From: Paramarasmius palmivorus
Lineage: Eukaryota; Basidiomycota; Agaricomycetes; Agaricales; Marasmiaceae
Reading direction: 5' to 3'
Assembly (NCBI GenBank): GCA_037176845.1
Contig: JAYKXP010000159.1
Location: 1 to 64,000 of the forward strand
Length of the DNA stretch: 64,000 nucleotides
Shown: positions 1 to 9,382 of the stretch, piece after piece
Position numbering within the stretch: the stretch's first letter is position 1
Layout of the letters: the number at the start of each line of letters is the position of its first letter
The notes under the pieces: model-generated
Told to the model about the DNA's origin: nothing
The model's input: the letters and a program-made list of their open reading frames with translations, nothing else
The model's database searches: none
Position numbers and translations under genes: made by a program

Positions 1-2
1 CT

Positions 3-104
3 CAGCGGGAACGGGAGGAGCTGCTTGTTGAAATTGTATGGATTATCAAGGAAAATTGGAACCACATGATTGGCTTCATCTACTCAAACCTGTGAGTGTT
101 TACG
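3..104 (+). CDS. 3' end of an unidentified gene (partial)
   Basis: The first 100 bases hold an open frame on the plus strand with a coding look (a charged stretch, then WIIKENWNH and FIYSNL) ending in TGA. It is cut by the left window edge. The last codons overlap a GTGAGT donor-like sequence, so the frame could instead splice onward. I do not recognise the family. This is a weak call, based only on frame openness and plausible amino-acid composition. Confidence 0.3.
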
Positions 105-209
105 TCTATCAATGATTAGATGAGGCACTGACTTTCCATTCGTGTGTTGAATTGTTCTAAAGCTGTTTCATTTTATCAGGTTAAACCAAGATTTACGATT
201 CGAGTTGAG

Positions 210-2205
210 CTACTCACTTTCACCCGACTTCCTCTTAAACCAACCAGGCGACTTCAGCTCAAGCCCGTCGTCTTCATCTGTTTCATTTGTCTTCTGCTTA
301 TTGTTCTGTGCTTTATTTGCCTTCTTCTTGCCCTTCTTGTTACGTTTTTTGCTCTTGCCTGCCTTCACCATCGCTGCTAAGTACAGTCTTTGTAAGTTAC
401 ATTCCTGTGACCACCAGTGCATCAATATCAAATACCTTTCGAGAATTGGGCGTCCCATGCTGCATTCCAATAGTCAAAAGCAGTTTTCATTCGTTCATTC
501 ATCTCTAGCCCTTCTTCGGTCGCTTTTGGTTGGCGAGGACGCAGTAAGTATTCCATCATAGTACGGAACGAAATTCCATTCCAGCTTTGGCTGTTTCTAA
601 CGTTGGTGGTATAGATGTCGGTTGAATCCCCCCGTGAAGTAGGCTGGAAAGAGGCTTAGTGATAGGTGTAAGGTTCACTATTCGGAAAGGTATGTCAGTT
701 TGCGCAGTTTCGGAGGCCGTTCAATGTCACTTACGATTCCAATTCTGAGGGATGACATAATGAGCATCCCTGGGATACTTCTGCTCTTCCGATCTAGGTT
801 CGTTTCCTTCAACGGCACCAGAAGGTCTGGTATTCTCTGGCTGTAGTGAAAGGATCTCGCCCCATGCCATATCAATGTCCCTTGCAACGTTGGATCCGTT
901 ATGATACTCTGCATTGGAACTCCACGAACCGCTTGAGGACGGAAAATTGAAGTTGCTGGCATTGTTCGTAGTGGAAGAGCTCGGTGAAACCATTGATGAC
1001 CCGGAGGCGGCAGCGGCGAATTCAGGCGGAATGATATTACCGGATGCGATATCAGAATCCATGAATTGAAAGGAGTCGGTGGAAGAGCCATTAAGCCACG
1101 TGGAAATGCGAGGATCTGTGGGCTGGTACATTCGGTTAACGTCGAACACAGGTATCATCATGCATGCGCGTGTCTTCTCCAGAGATGATTCTCCAAAGAA
1201 GTCTTCGACGGGAGTGGAATAGAACAACCCAGGCACACCCTGAGGCCAGAGTTTAGCACCAGCAGCAGTTGGATCCACTACAGATCTTGTCAACGGCGAA
1301 GTGAAAGTGCCAGGAGATGTGTTGCCTGACAAATCCAGACCTATTTGTGTTGCTAGGGACGTTTCTGAAGGATGGTGTACGCCCGCATTTGGCACAGAAG
1401 ACGACTCTGCGACACTAGATGATGGTGGAGCAAAGCCCGACACTTTGTCAGAGTAACGACACATGCCAGTCTCTACCCCGGATATAGGCATTATCTGTGC
1501 AGGATCAAGTTCGCCTTCTCGAACCGCGTTATGATTGTTGGAAGGTACGATGAATGGGATAGAGGAGTTGATATGAACATGAGACTCTGAAACGAGAGTC
1601 TTCTGGTGAGGCGCACAAACGGCCGACGTTTCCGATTGGTGATTGGCCGTGGACTCAGATTGCATTACAGGAGGACTAACGGGCCCATCTGCTGCAGTGA
1701 CGGTCGTGTCTACCGAGCTGGGAGGCCCATCAAGTGTGCCTCTCGATGAAGAGAGCTCCAAGTCCACGAAAGAAGCGGACTGTTCTCCCACTCCAGGCAG
1801 CTCAGATGGCGAGAATCCTGGTAAACGTTGAATTTGGGCTGGGGATCCCAGATGACCTTGTGCCAGCTCGGACCGAGCATCAACCGGCGACATCGTGCCA
1901 GGAGTAACAGCATTATCGTGCGTTACACTTGTCGATGCAGTAACGTTTTCCTTTGAACTGACTTCTTTTGCAGACGACATCACTATACAGCTATTGGTTA
2001 GCCAATCAATGCGCCAAGGACAAGTATCAAACATACCAATTTGAAGTGAAGTATCCGACACATTTTTGCGCTCTGAAGTCGTGTCAAGGTTGTCAACTAC
2101 GTCTGCTGGAGGCTCTGCAGGCGTAGTAACGGCGAACGGTTCCACAGTGTTTCCGACCAAGACTTCACGCTGCTGTTTTTTGGTCCGTCGAGTACCTTTA
2201 GCCAT
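210..2205 (-). CDS. Hypothetical Ser/Thr-rich protein with lysine-rich tail
   Basis: Unrecognised protein. It starts at an ATG followed by MAKGTRRTKKQQRE and has a long, low-complexity Ser/Thr/Pro/Val-rich middle without recognisable domains. The C-terminal exons read MMEYLLRPRQPK, then FDYWNAAWDAQF, then a very basic tail (KSKKRNKKGKKKANK) ending near position 210. At least three introns are inferred: one near 1.98-2.03 kb, one near 0.61-0.73 kb (donor GTAAGTG after NWNRK) and one near 0.39-0.45 kb. The start lies 35 bp downstream of the stop of the next minus-strand gene, so the two are tandem. The Trp-rich C-terminal segment resembles, in general style, uncharacterised proteins repeated in Agaricomycete genomes. 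No function can be assigned. Confidence 0.5.
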
Positions 2206-2239
2206 AGGCGTCAGCAAAATGACACGAGGCAAATAGTTA

Positions 2240-3011
2240 TCAACGCGCACTTTTCAACCCAGATTTTGCCACTGCAAATCTGACCCGTTTCAATGACTGA
2301 GTCTGCGGTAGGTCCTCTCCTTTTCGTTTCTTCGCTGTACGTGCAACTAATGAGTATCTCAACAGCTCCAAAAAATTTGACTGACCTAACGCGTCTTCAC
2401 CACATTCCATCGGCGATCCCGCTTCAATATCTCCGTGGGACGATGGAATCTCTGAGCTTTGTGTAGCGGTGATACGAGAACTCGAGTGAATGGGTACAAT
2501 AGGCGGAGTAAGACTTGGTGAAACTAAAATACGTGAGTACGATTTCTCAGGTCGTTCATTGATGTCACATACCGTTGAGTTCAGTCTCTTCCCCAGCTTC
2601 TAACCTCGTACACTCTTGGGAAGCTTTCGTTAGCCCTTCTTCGCACCGTTTTATTTCTGCGGACTTCATTGTCAACTGTGCTTGAAGCCGTGAAAGCTCC
2701 TCGTGTTCCAGCGACGTAAGGCTGGATTTGGTGGTCAAATTGTCGATTTGATCTCGAAGTCGGCCTTCCATAGCGCGAGCTGTTCCTAGCTTTCGTTTTG
2801 CAGTCGTTACCGCCGTACGAGCTTTCTTGAGGGCTGTCAAAATACCTTGCGTTAGCACGCGTATAGAACGGGCTGAAGAAATGAAGGTCTTACTGTTTGA
2901 TACTGCTAATTTCGAGGGGCGCAAAGGCAGAAACGGTTACTCAGGATGAACGAGAGCAAAATAAGGGAAAAACAAACCTTTGTTAGGTTTCTTTCGTGGC
3001 TGGGTGGACAT
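2240..3011 (-). CDS. Small coiled-coil protein, unknown function
   Basis: Four-exon minus-strand gene. The start ATG gives MSTQPRKKPNK, followed by a GT..AG intron. The second exon (about 2576-2885) is a clear coiled coil with heptad-like Leu/Ala/Arg spacing (KKARTAVTTAKRKLGTARA, LEHEELSRLQAQL). A Ser/Pro-rich exon follows (SPSLTPPIVPIHSSS), then a last exon ending KRVRFAVAKSGLKSAR and stop. I stopped the gene here because the next downstream frame has its own ATG 35 bp further on and an in-frame stop separates the two. The KRVRF motif resembles a docking or nuclear targeting peptide, but this is only suggestive. No family recognised. Confidence 0.55.
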
Positions 3012-3447
3012 GGTGGTTATTGAGTTGAAAGAATGGTCTTCGTCACACTCGTCACGCAAACGTGTTTTCCATCAAAATCCCGTGCCATGTCATTTCCGTG
3101 TTCTTCTTTGGATGTAACTAACATTTATGTGCCCAAGGGAGCACCCTTGGACGCCGACAAGTACTCGTCGGAATCATACTGTACACTTTGACATCACAGA
3201 GCAAAAACCTTAAATGCTTTCATCACCTGACGAACGTCGAAACCTTATTGCACGGCCAAAAAACGGGGAAACACAGTTGATTCAGGTGTAGTTGATGCAA
3301 AACGGAATTCGTTGAACGTTACTTCTCGTCTGATCATTCAAGATGCGGCTGGAACAACATGTATATAATTTTTTGACACATAATTGGGAGCGTCGTATGA
3401 CAGCTTTCTTATCAGGGGGCGCCGGAACACGTTATCCGGCAAACTAA
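3012..3447. other. Intergenic, no feature seen
   Basis: About 440 bp between two minus-strand genes. It should contain the promoter of the coiled-coil gene. I saw no repeat, RNA gene or convincing TATA element. Confidence 0.4.
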
Positions 3448-3843
3448 TTATTTCCTCCGAAAACGTGCTGTGTATTCCCGTTGCTTGATCTGTCTTCTTG
3501 TCAGAATCTCCTCTTGGTCCTCAGAGCTGCACTTTGCAAGGAGTTCGCGTTTCCTGTGAAAGTGGTTAAGGTGGATATAGTAAAATGTGGAACAATGCAA
3601 TGCTCACATTTTTCGATATTCTGCGGCCTTCGCTAGCCTCTCCTTCTGATGCCTTTGGTAGTAGCGCCGGGCGTTCATTCGACCTCGTTCCTGGCGATCG
3701 AGTTCCTTCACGGAAGTATTACTGATGATAACCGGGTCTTTAGTATAGGTCGATAACGGCGGTGCTTCATCGTGTGAGAAAGATCTGGAGGATGATGCTG
3801 TCAGTGGGCGCTGGTGGCTTACTCGATGAATGGGAGAAGTCAT
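3448..3843 (-). CDS. Small basic-helix protein (family of four in this region)
   Basis: Two exons. The first begins MTSPIHRVSHQRP and runs into a highly charged helix, RQERGRMNARRYYQRHQ, then KERLAKAAEYRK. An intron follows (donor GTGAGC, acceptor CACAG near 3.56 kb), then a second basic exon with RKRELLAKC and RQIKQREYTARFRRK before TAA. The recurring pattern (aromatic-Arg-x-Arg-Asn/His-x-Glu, then K/R-rich heptads) recurs in three neighbouring genes (4047-4630, 4819-5262, 6575-7259). It looks like the basic part of a bZIP or other DNA-contacting helix without an obvious leucine zipper. Nucleic-acid binding is an inference; no named family is claimed. Confidence 0.55.
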
Positions 3844-4046
3844 TGCAGAGACTGTCCCACGGTTGGAGCGTGTTAGTTGGCTAGTAAGCGAGCGAGCTGA
3901 AGCTACAAGGTGTTGCGGTCAACAGAAATTTTCCAACGACCGAAAAGTATACCGGCATACATTTCAATGTGGGTAGCTGCGGACCCTGAAGATTGCAGGG
4001 TGGCTTGACATTCGGTATGTTGTGTACTTTGTTTGGGACTAATTAA

Positions 4047-4630
4047 TCAATGAGTCAGATCAGGCTTGAAACATGAGGGAAACGAACCTGTTAATGTCGC
4101 GCTACGCCAAGCCACGCTAGTGAGAAAATGGTCTCTCTCGGCTAAGATGTCCCAGTGGGTAAGTGTCCTATTTCGGGCGGGAAAGAATGTTCGAAGACTT
4201 ACCATAGTCGGAAGGAACACGGTAATCTGGTTGTTGGAACGAATAGAGTATTGGTTTTGGGTTTCCTGGTAATGTTGAGAAGATTAATTTAACTGATAGT
4301 TTGGGCCAACTTACGGCGTCTGGACAGCGCTGTTCTGCGTATCTCTTCTGGATGGGAAACACTGCATTTCGTTGAGCGAGTACTGTCACCAAGGGGTGGT
4401 GGATTCCAATATGTAATGGCATTTCTGGCTGGTCGATATTCGTTTGCCGCTGAATGCTGGCGCCAATCTGGTGGTAGTCTTGGAGGTGACTCGCGTGTAG
4501 GCGGTGTGTTTACATCGTCTATATCAGAGGAAGTTGGGGATGGCGGATCTGACGGGGGAAGTGGAGAATCTGGCGTGAGGGCACGGAATCGGCGAGGTGG
4601 TGTGTGGGGAAGATGCTGAGCAGAAAACAT
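4047..4630 (-). CDS. Small Pro-rich protein with short basic helix
   Basis: The start is taken at the ATG giving MFSAQHLPHTPPRRF, because it opens a Pro/Ser/Asp-rich exon (LPPSDPPSPTSSDIDD) ending in EEIRRTALSRRRK. That segment resembles the charged helix of the neighbouring small genes. Donor GTAAGTTGG is near 4.31 kb, with further short exons (PILYSFQQPDYRVPSDY) and a last exon ending near 4047. The 3' exons are tentative because they are short and lack a diagnostic motif. Family unknown. The position inside a run of four similar small genes is the main reason to believe it is real. Confidence 0.4.
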
Positions 4631-4818
4631 GATGAAAGGACCCAAAGTTCCAGAACACAGAGATTGAAGGTAGAGGTCTCTGCTCAGGGTGTCACAAATC
4701 GTTATTGTTGTTGTGGCATATTTATAAGTCATATTGGCGCAACTTGTTCAAGATAGTCAGATAGATGCACTCTAATACAAAAATCAAATGAGCATCAGTT
4801 TGAAATACTGTTCAGAGG

Positions 4819-5262
4819 TTAGAACATACACGTATCACGACTGGTCTCGCACCGAAGCCTTTGCCTGCGCAGACGAGCTTTCTCTGCAAGCTTGGTGCGA
4901 TTACGTTCTCTCCATTCTCTCTGCTGTGCTTTCTTCTTTGCCATATGATACTCTGCCTCTTCATGGCCCATGTTCTTGACTGTTGCGCGATGAAGCGCAC
5001 TACGCGACCGAGCAGCGTGCTTTTTTGAAGCCTTATTCCTAAGACCATTGGTTAGCCCATTTCAGAGGTGAGCTTGATGAACATACCTTTCATAGCTCTC
5101 CTTTGCATGAATGCGGTTCTTCCAGCGTCGACGTCCCTTCTTGTGCAATGGAAGCAGCGTATTGAAGATGTATTGATAAGAATGCCCTTGGTTGTGTAGA
5201 AAGTTGATCTCTTCTTGTCCGGTAAGATCATAACGGAGATCCTTCATGAATTTGTTCGACAT
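4819..5262 (-). CDS. Small basic-helix protein (family of four in this region)
   Basis: Two exons joined across a GTATGT..TTAG intron near 5.04-5.09 kb. Exon 1 begins MSNKFMKDLRYDLTG and carries LHNQGHSYQYIFNTLLP, which could be a helix-turn-helix-like recognition segment, then KKGRRRWKNRIHAKESYE. Exon 2 is strongly basic: KASKKHAARSRSALHR, then AQQREWRERNRTKLAEKA and RLRRQRLR, ending DTCMF and TAA. The RERNRTKLAEKARLRRQR stretch is the same motif style as YRARNLEETRRLARERM in the 6575-7259 gene. DNA or RNA binding is inferred from charge only. Confidence 0.55.
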
Positions 5263-6285
5263 GATAAGGGCGAAAATGCGGTTTTTTGGCCGATAGGTAG
5301 GTCTTGCAGACGCAGTGATGGATGAACAAGATCAAGGAGGGCAAGCGTTACTTGGGCGTCTACCTCAAAGACCTATCAGCTCCCAGAACATCGACGGTAG
5401 AGTCAGTGTTCAGCGAGCAATAATTGTGTACATAAACTGGGTTATTACATTCCTCAACCTAAACACAGGATCTGTACGCAAATTTAACTCCCTCAGATCT
5501 CGCTACAATCTAGATAGGCCTTCAGTGCCAGAAATTCGCCACGCAGGTTACATCCTTTGCAATCCTAGATTTTTTTTCGGGTACTATAGCTTTCTTGTAA
5601 GTTCTGAGAGCCGTTTCTGTTTGCTCATAGTCATACAGTAACATAAATCAGGCTGTTTTAGACACGGGATATTTAGTATCGTTGTAACCTGACGCGTTGC
5701 TTTGTATAGTTACATCAGATACACTAATCTTGTAAAGTTACAGTGCCAACTAGAACATATATCGGAATACACCCTTGGCGCAATCGTGTAAATGCTCTTG
5801 CGATCATCAATACCCCAGAACTGTTGATCTCCAAGAAGAGTATCTCCAGCTATCGAGTGCAGCTCATTGGAAACTTGATGATTATATGAAACTGAGAACT
5901 CCGGTATACGAGCCAATGAAGTATAACCGTAACTGTGCTGCAATGTTACCAGCTTTTGTGAGCCACAATATCATTCACGCTCGAGTAATGTCCTCATTTT
6001 GACCATCTGAGATCCCGTGCGGGCCATCGATGGGTGTATGGATTCGAGTTCTTTCTATGATAATCTTACTAGAATCTTACCGAATTGATGAGAATCTTAC
6101 CGACCTCGGAGCATCAATTGTACAGTATCTACTAAGGTATCCGAATCATAAGCTTAGGCCATCATGCATCAGCATTATTTAACCTTCTAGTACGAGACCG
6201 CAATGCAATTATCTGTCTCAGATATTTCTATTCCATTCGCCGGCCATGACTTATCTAGGTTGTATTGGTATAAAGCTTCAAGCAT
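5263..6285. other. Gene-poor stretch, AT-rich, short repeats
   Basis: About 1 kb without a convincing gene. The sequence AATCTTAC occurs three times in about 40 bp (near 6062-6102). A few degenerate GTATC half-sites, for example GTATCCGAATCA near 6138, resemble the palindrome array found at 14-16.4 kb, but they are too sparse to call an array. Open frames here are short, with no recognisable protein. Confidence 0.35.
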
Positions 6286-6369
6286 GCGACGGTGGTGTAA
6301 TGGTTTGTATGTCTCTTGACATGCTAAGTAATATACTCGAGGTCTACGGTTCGATTCCGAAGAGTTGTC
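6286..6369 (+). tRNA. tRNA-like sequence, probably a pseudo-tRNA or tRNA-derived element
   Basis: The 84-nt segment has an A-box-like GGTGTAATGG, a strong B box GGTTCGATTCC in a plausible T arm (TACGG-TTCGATT-CCGAA, one mismatch), and a T6 run immediately after it at 6370-6375, as expected of a Pol III terminator. The possible acceptor pairing (GCGACGG with GAGTTGT) includes G-U pairs and two mismatches. I cannot fit a clean anticodon arm without assuming an intron. The D-arm wording resembles tRNA-Glu, but identity is not assigned. It is either a degraded tRNA or the head of a tRNA-derived SINE. Confidence 0.35.
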
Positions 6370-6514
6370 TTTTTTATCTTTCTTGTTTGTTGGTTCGATA
6401 AAAACGTTCATGTGTTCTATCTATCATATTCAAATGAGATTCTGAGCACCAGGATAGGAGTACTTGCTTTTGCTGATTTCAGCCAACGAACCATAAACAC
6501 AGAGGAGCCGGCGC

Positions 6515-6521
6515 TATAAAT
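6515..6521 (+). promoter_or_regulatory. TATA-like element
   Basis: TATAAAT lies 54 bp upstream of the ATG at 6575 in an otherwise GC-rich context (GCCGGCGC just before it). It is a plausible core promoter for the small basic gene. The evidence is sequence and spacing only. Confidence 0.45.
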
Positions 6522-6574
6522 TCAAATATAGTGTGACATCCTCGTGTCACGACCTTTTTCTTTCGACAACACCC

Positions 6575-7259
6575 ATGGCGAAAATCAACACCACCAAGAC
6601 TCTTGCAGATGTACGTGAAGTAAATAAGAAGGCTTCAGCAAACTATCGCGCTAGGTATGTCTTGCCACTCTATTGCCCATCTATGCTAATTCACAGGTAA
6701 ATGCCAGGAACCTCGAAGAAACTCGTCGCCTCGCTAGGGAGCGCATGCGGAAGAAACGGCGGTCAAAGAAGTGAGTGTATCTACCGCTTCAGCCATTTTA
6801 TCATGCTCTAATGTTACCTTCAGGTCTCCTTCATCCGAAGTTGATCAAGCTGAGGTCCCTGCAGAGCCACGACCCCCCAAGCACCGCATCAAAGATGTTC
6901 AACCAGAGTTTGTTTCCTCCCTTTGACATTATCACTTCTATGTTCACACATTCGACAGCGAAACAAATGAACCTACGCCATCTCTATCACTTTCCCTTCC
7001 ATTGGACGACCTGCAGAAGACACATGATTCGGTCTCGAAGATTCCTGTTCTCACTGAACGCCAGTTCTCACAGCCTGCCTATCTCAAAGAGCCACAACGC
7101 TCAGTTCAGAGTTACCCACAACTACCCTCCTTTCAGGATATTTTCCTTTTCCCTAGTCCGACACCTTGTGGAGAAGTTCATTCGTGTGGAGACATTCTTG
7201 GCATGTTTGGGACTCCTCTTCAACAACCACCTATCATGCAGCCCCATTATTTTCGATAA
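6575..7259 (+). CDS. Small basic-helix protein with Pro/Ser-rich tail
   Basis: Four exons read in one continuous frame. MAKINTTKTLADVREVNKK leads into the basic helix ASANYRARNLEETRRLARE, then RMRKKRRSKK. Introns follow at about 6656-6711, 6771-6823 and 6909-6960, all GT..AG. The C-terminal half is acidic and Pro/Ser-rich (SLSLSLPLDDLQKTHDS, SYPQLPSFQDIFLF, PLQQPPIMQPHYFR) before TAA. The layout, a basic helix followed by a hydrophobic/acidic Pro-rich tail, is what one expects of a small transcription regulator. This is an inference. It is the only plus-strand member of the four similar small genes. Confidence 0.6.
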
Positions 7260-7343
7260 GAATGTACCATTATATTAGTAGCGAACGAATCACATTTTAG
7301 TCGGCGCGATGAATTACGCCAGTAATAACACATGTCATTAATA

Positions 7344-9302
7344 TCAAGGGTCTGGAGCAACAACGTTAGATATTTGCATAAGAAGAGCTTCCAACTCGGA
7401 AGCGGTAGGAGAGGATGTCGTCAGACGACTTCGTAGTCCTTCAATAACTGCTTGTGCTGCGCTCTGAGACCTTGCCAGCATCTCATTCTCTTTGATCAAC
7501 CTCTGTACGTCAGTCCGTGCCTCCGCTATCTCTAGCTCCGTCTGAAGGACATCCTTGCGCCGCGAGTTCACCAGACCCTGAAACATCTTGTAGGCTATAG
7601 CGTTGATGTCGTTGATAGGTCCGGGTGCCTCCTTGCGTAGACGCCGACAGGTATAGTGTGTGTACTGATGGCGTCCGGTGGGCATTTGGGCCGCAAGATA
7701 AACCCAACACCCAGTCTCCTCAGCCATTTCTTCCGCCTGGGACGCTTCATTTTAGTACTACTCAGCTTTAAATAGGGTGTAACAGTACATACCAGACGAA
7801 GTATTGCTTGCATCTTCTCGTTGAATCTTTTGTTACAATCGGCCCACGTCGCAAGTGTATCCAGTTTGGGTCCCTTGCGTGGAACATCTAGAAGGACTGT
7901 AAGTACCAGGAGCGAAGGAACTGTAGCACAAAACTGACCCCATGTTTCACAGCCGCGCTTGGCACCATCAACAAGACCATATACGGGATTTGACTTGCAG
8001 GGCCGTATACGTGGTTGGCCTGGTAGCGTTAGCGGGGCTCGTTTGCGCCTTGTTTTAGCAGGACTGGAGGGGCAGGACTGAGCTGGCGTTGTCGAAGGAG
8101 TGGGGGTCGATGTCTCGTCAGGATTGAAGTGTAGAGGACCGTTCGAAAAACCAGCGACAAACGGGTCAGCGTTAGAGGCTGTGCTGGGATTGATGGTCGC
8201 AATTGCAGACCCCTGTACCTCGTGGGTGACTACATATACCAAGATGAGGAGCAAAGGTATTGAAGAAAGAAGTTTGCCGCTTACTCGGAGGTGTGAAGAG
8301 GGGGCGACCCTGATGTTCCTCATTGCCGGGTCCGAGAGGTGTGGCGCAACCTTGGAATATGTCAAAATGACAAGAGAGAGCAAGGTGAATGGGGAATTAC
8401 CAGGAGGACTAAAGCTGCCGGTACGAAAAGGTGCCACTGGGGATGTAGGCGGGTTGGCATTTGACATCCATACTTGTTGGCTTGACGAAGACTTGACCCG
8501 TTTGTTGTTAGTGTACAGAAACAACTCATGCAGAAAACACTTACACTGGGAGCTAATAAGCCTTGACCCTGTTCTAGATGCCTGTGTCCTATATGTGTTT
8601 GGTGGACTATGAAGCAAAAACACGTAAGTATAGACAGAGATGTGTTAAAAAGACGTACCAGGGGAGCTCCCAAAGATGTCAGAACAGAATGGGTTCACCG
8701 GGGAGGTTGGAGGCGACAAGGAATTGTGTTCAGGAGAGGACTAGAAACAATCGTTTGGTAACTCCACCATTTTCAAAGGGAAAAGGCGTACGTCATAAGT
8801 TGAGCTGGCATTGGGGAATGTAACAGTGTTTTGTACGGACAGCGGAAGGGGCTGGAAACGGATTAACGCCATAAAGATATTCAATTTCGTCAATTACCTG
8901 GCTAGTACTTGGCTCTGTCTGTGGGAGGTGTTACATGGACACAATGAGAATTCAGTCAAGATATACATACCAGTGAACCATTCTCTACATCTGTTGTGTT
9001 GACTTGAAGACGCTCTGTCTCCTGTGTGGCCTGGGCTAGCATATCAAGACGTTTGGTGCGAGCCTGGCGTTCTTGTCAGCTGTATATCTTCAAGAGTCCA
9101 GTCCGAATAACAAAACTTACAGCTCCTTGACGCTGAACACGTTTGGCATTACGCCCGTGAATCGGACAATCAACTCTGTAATGCCGTGTAGGACCATCAC
9201 ATTTTTGGCATAGCTGGCGACGAGGACCGTGTTGAATCGAGGTGGCCTTGCGGGGTGAACGCCGAACGGGAGTCGGACCCGTAGTGGGAGCATGTGAGGC
9301 CA
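7344..9302 (-). CDS. Zinc-knuckle / coiled-coil protein divergent from the KDZ gene
   Basis: Multi-exon minus-strand gene. Exon 1 (from 9302) begins MASHAPTTGPTPVRRSPRK and contains a Cys/His cluster, CQKCDGPTRHYRVDCPIHGR (C-x2-C then H, C and H), a zinc-knuckle-like unit. Exon 2 reads RTKRLDMLAQATQETERLQ. Later exons carry similar short segments, PPTSPVNPFCSDIFGSSP and ANPPTSPVAPFRTGSFSPP, then a conserved-looking domain (VYGLVDGAKRGCETWGQFC, MAEETGCWVYLAAQMPTG). The final exon is a coiled coil (LEIAEARTDVQRLIKENEM, EGLRSRL) ending VVAPDP. Only 80 bp separate its start from the KDZ start, so the two share a promoter region. The exon joins in 8.6-8.9 kb are the least certain. The family is not one I can name. 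An accessory role to the transposase is possible but unproven. Confidence 0.5.
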
Positions 9303-9382
9303 TGATTGTCATGGAGTAACGCAACCGTGTGTTATTTGAGTGCAATAAATGGTATTTTCACTGTGCTGACAAATCATCCTAG

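Noticed and set aside
678..1091. 137-codon minus-strand frame
   Set aside because: Out-of-frame shadow of the 210-2205 gene.
5315..5641. 108-codon plus-strand frame upstream of the small basic gene
   Set aside because: No motif and no homologous style; its C-terminal part is AT-rich and non-conserved.
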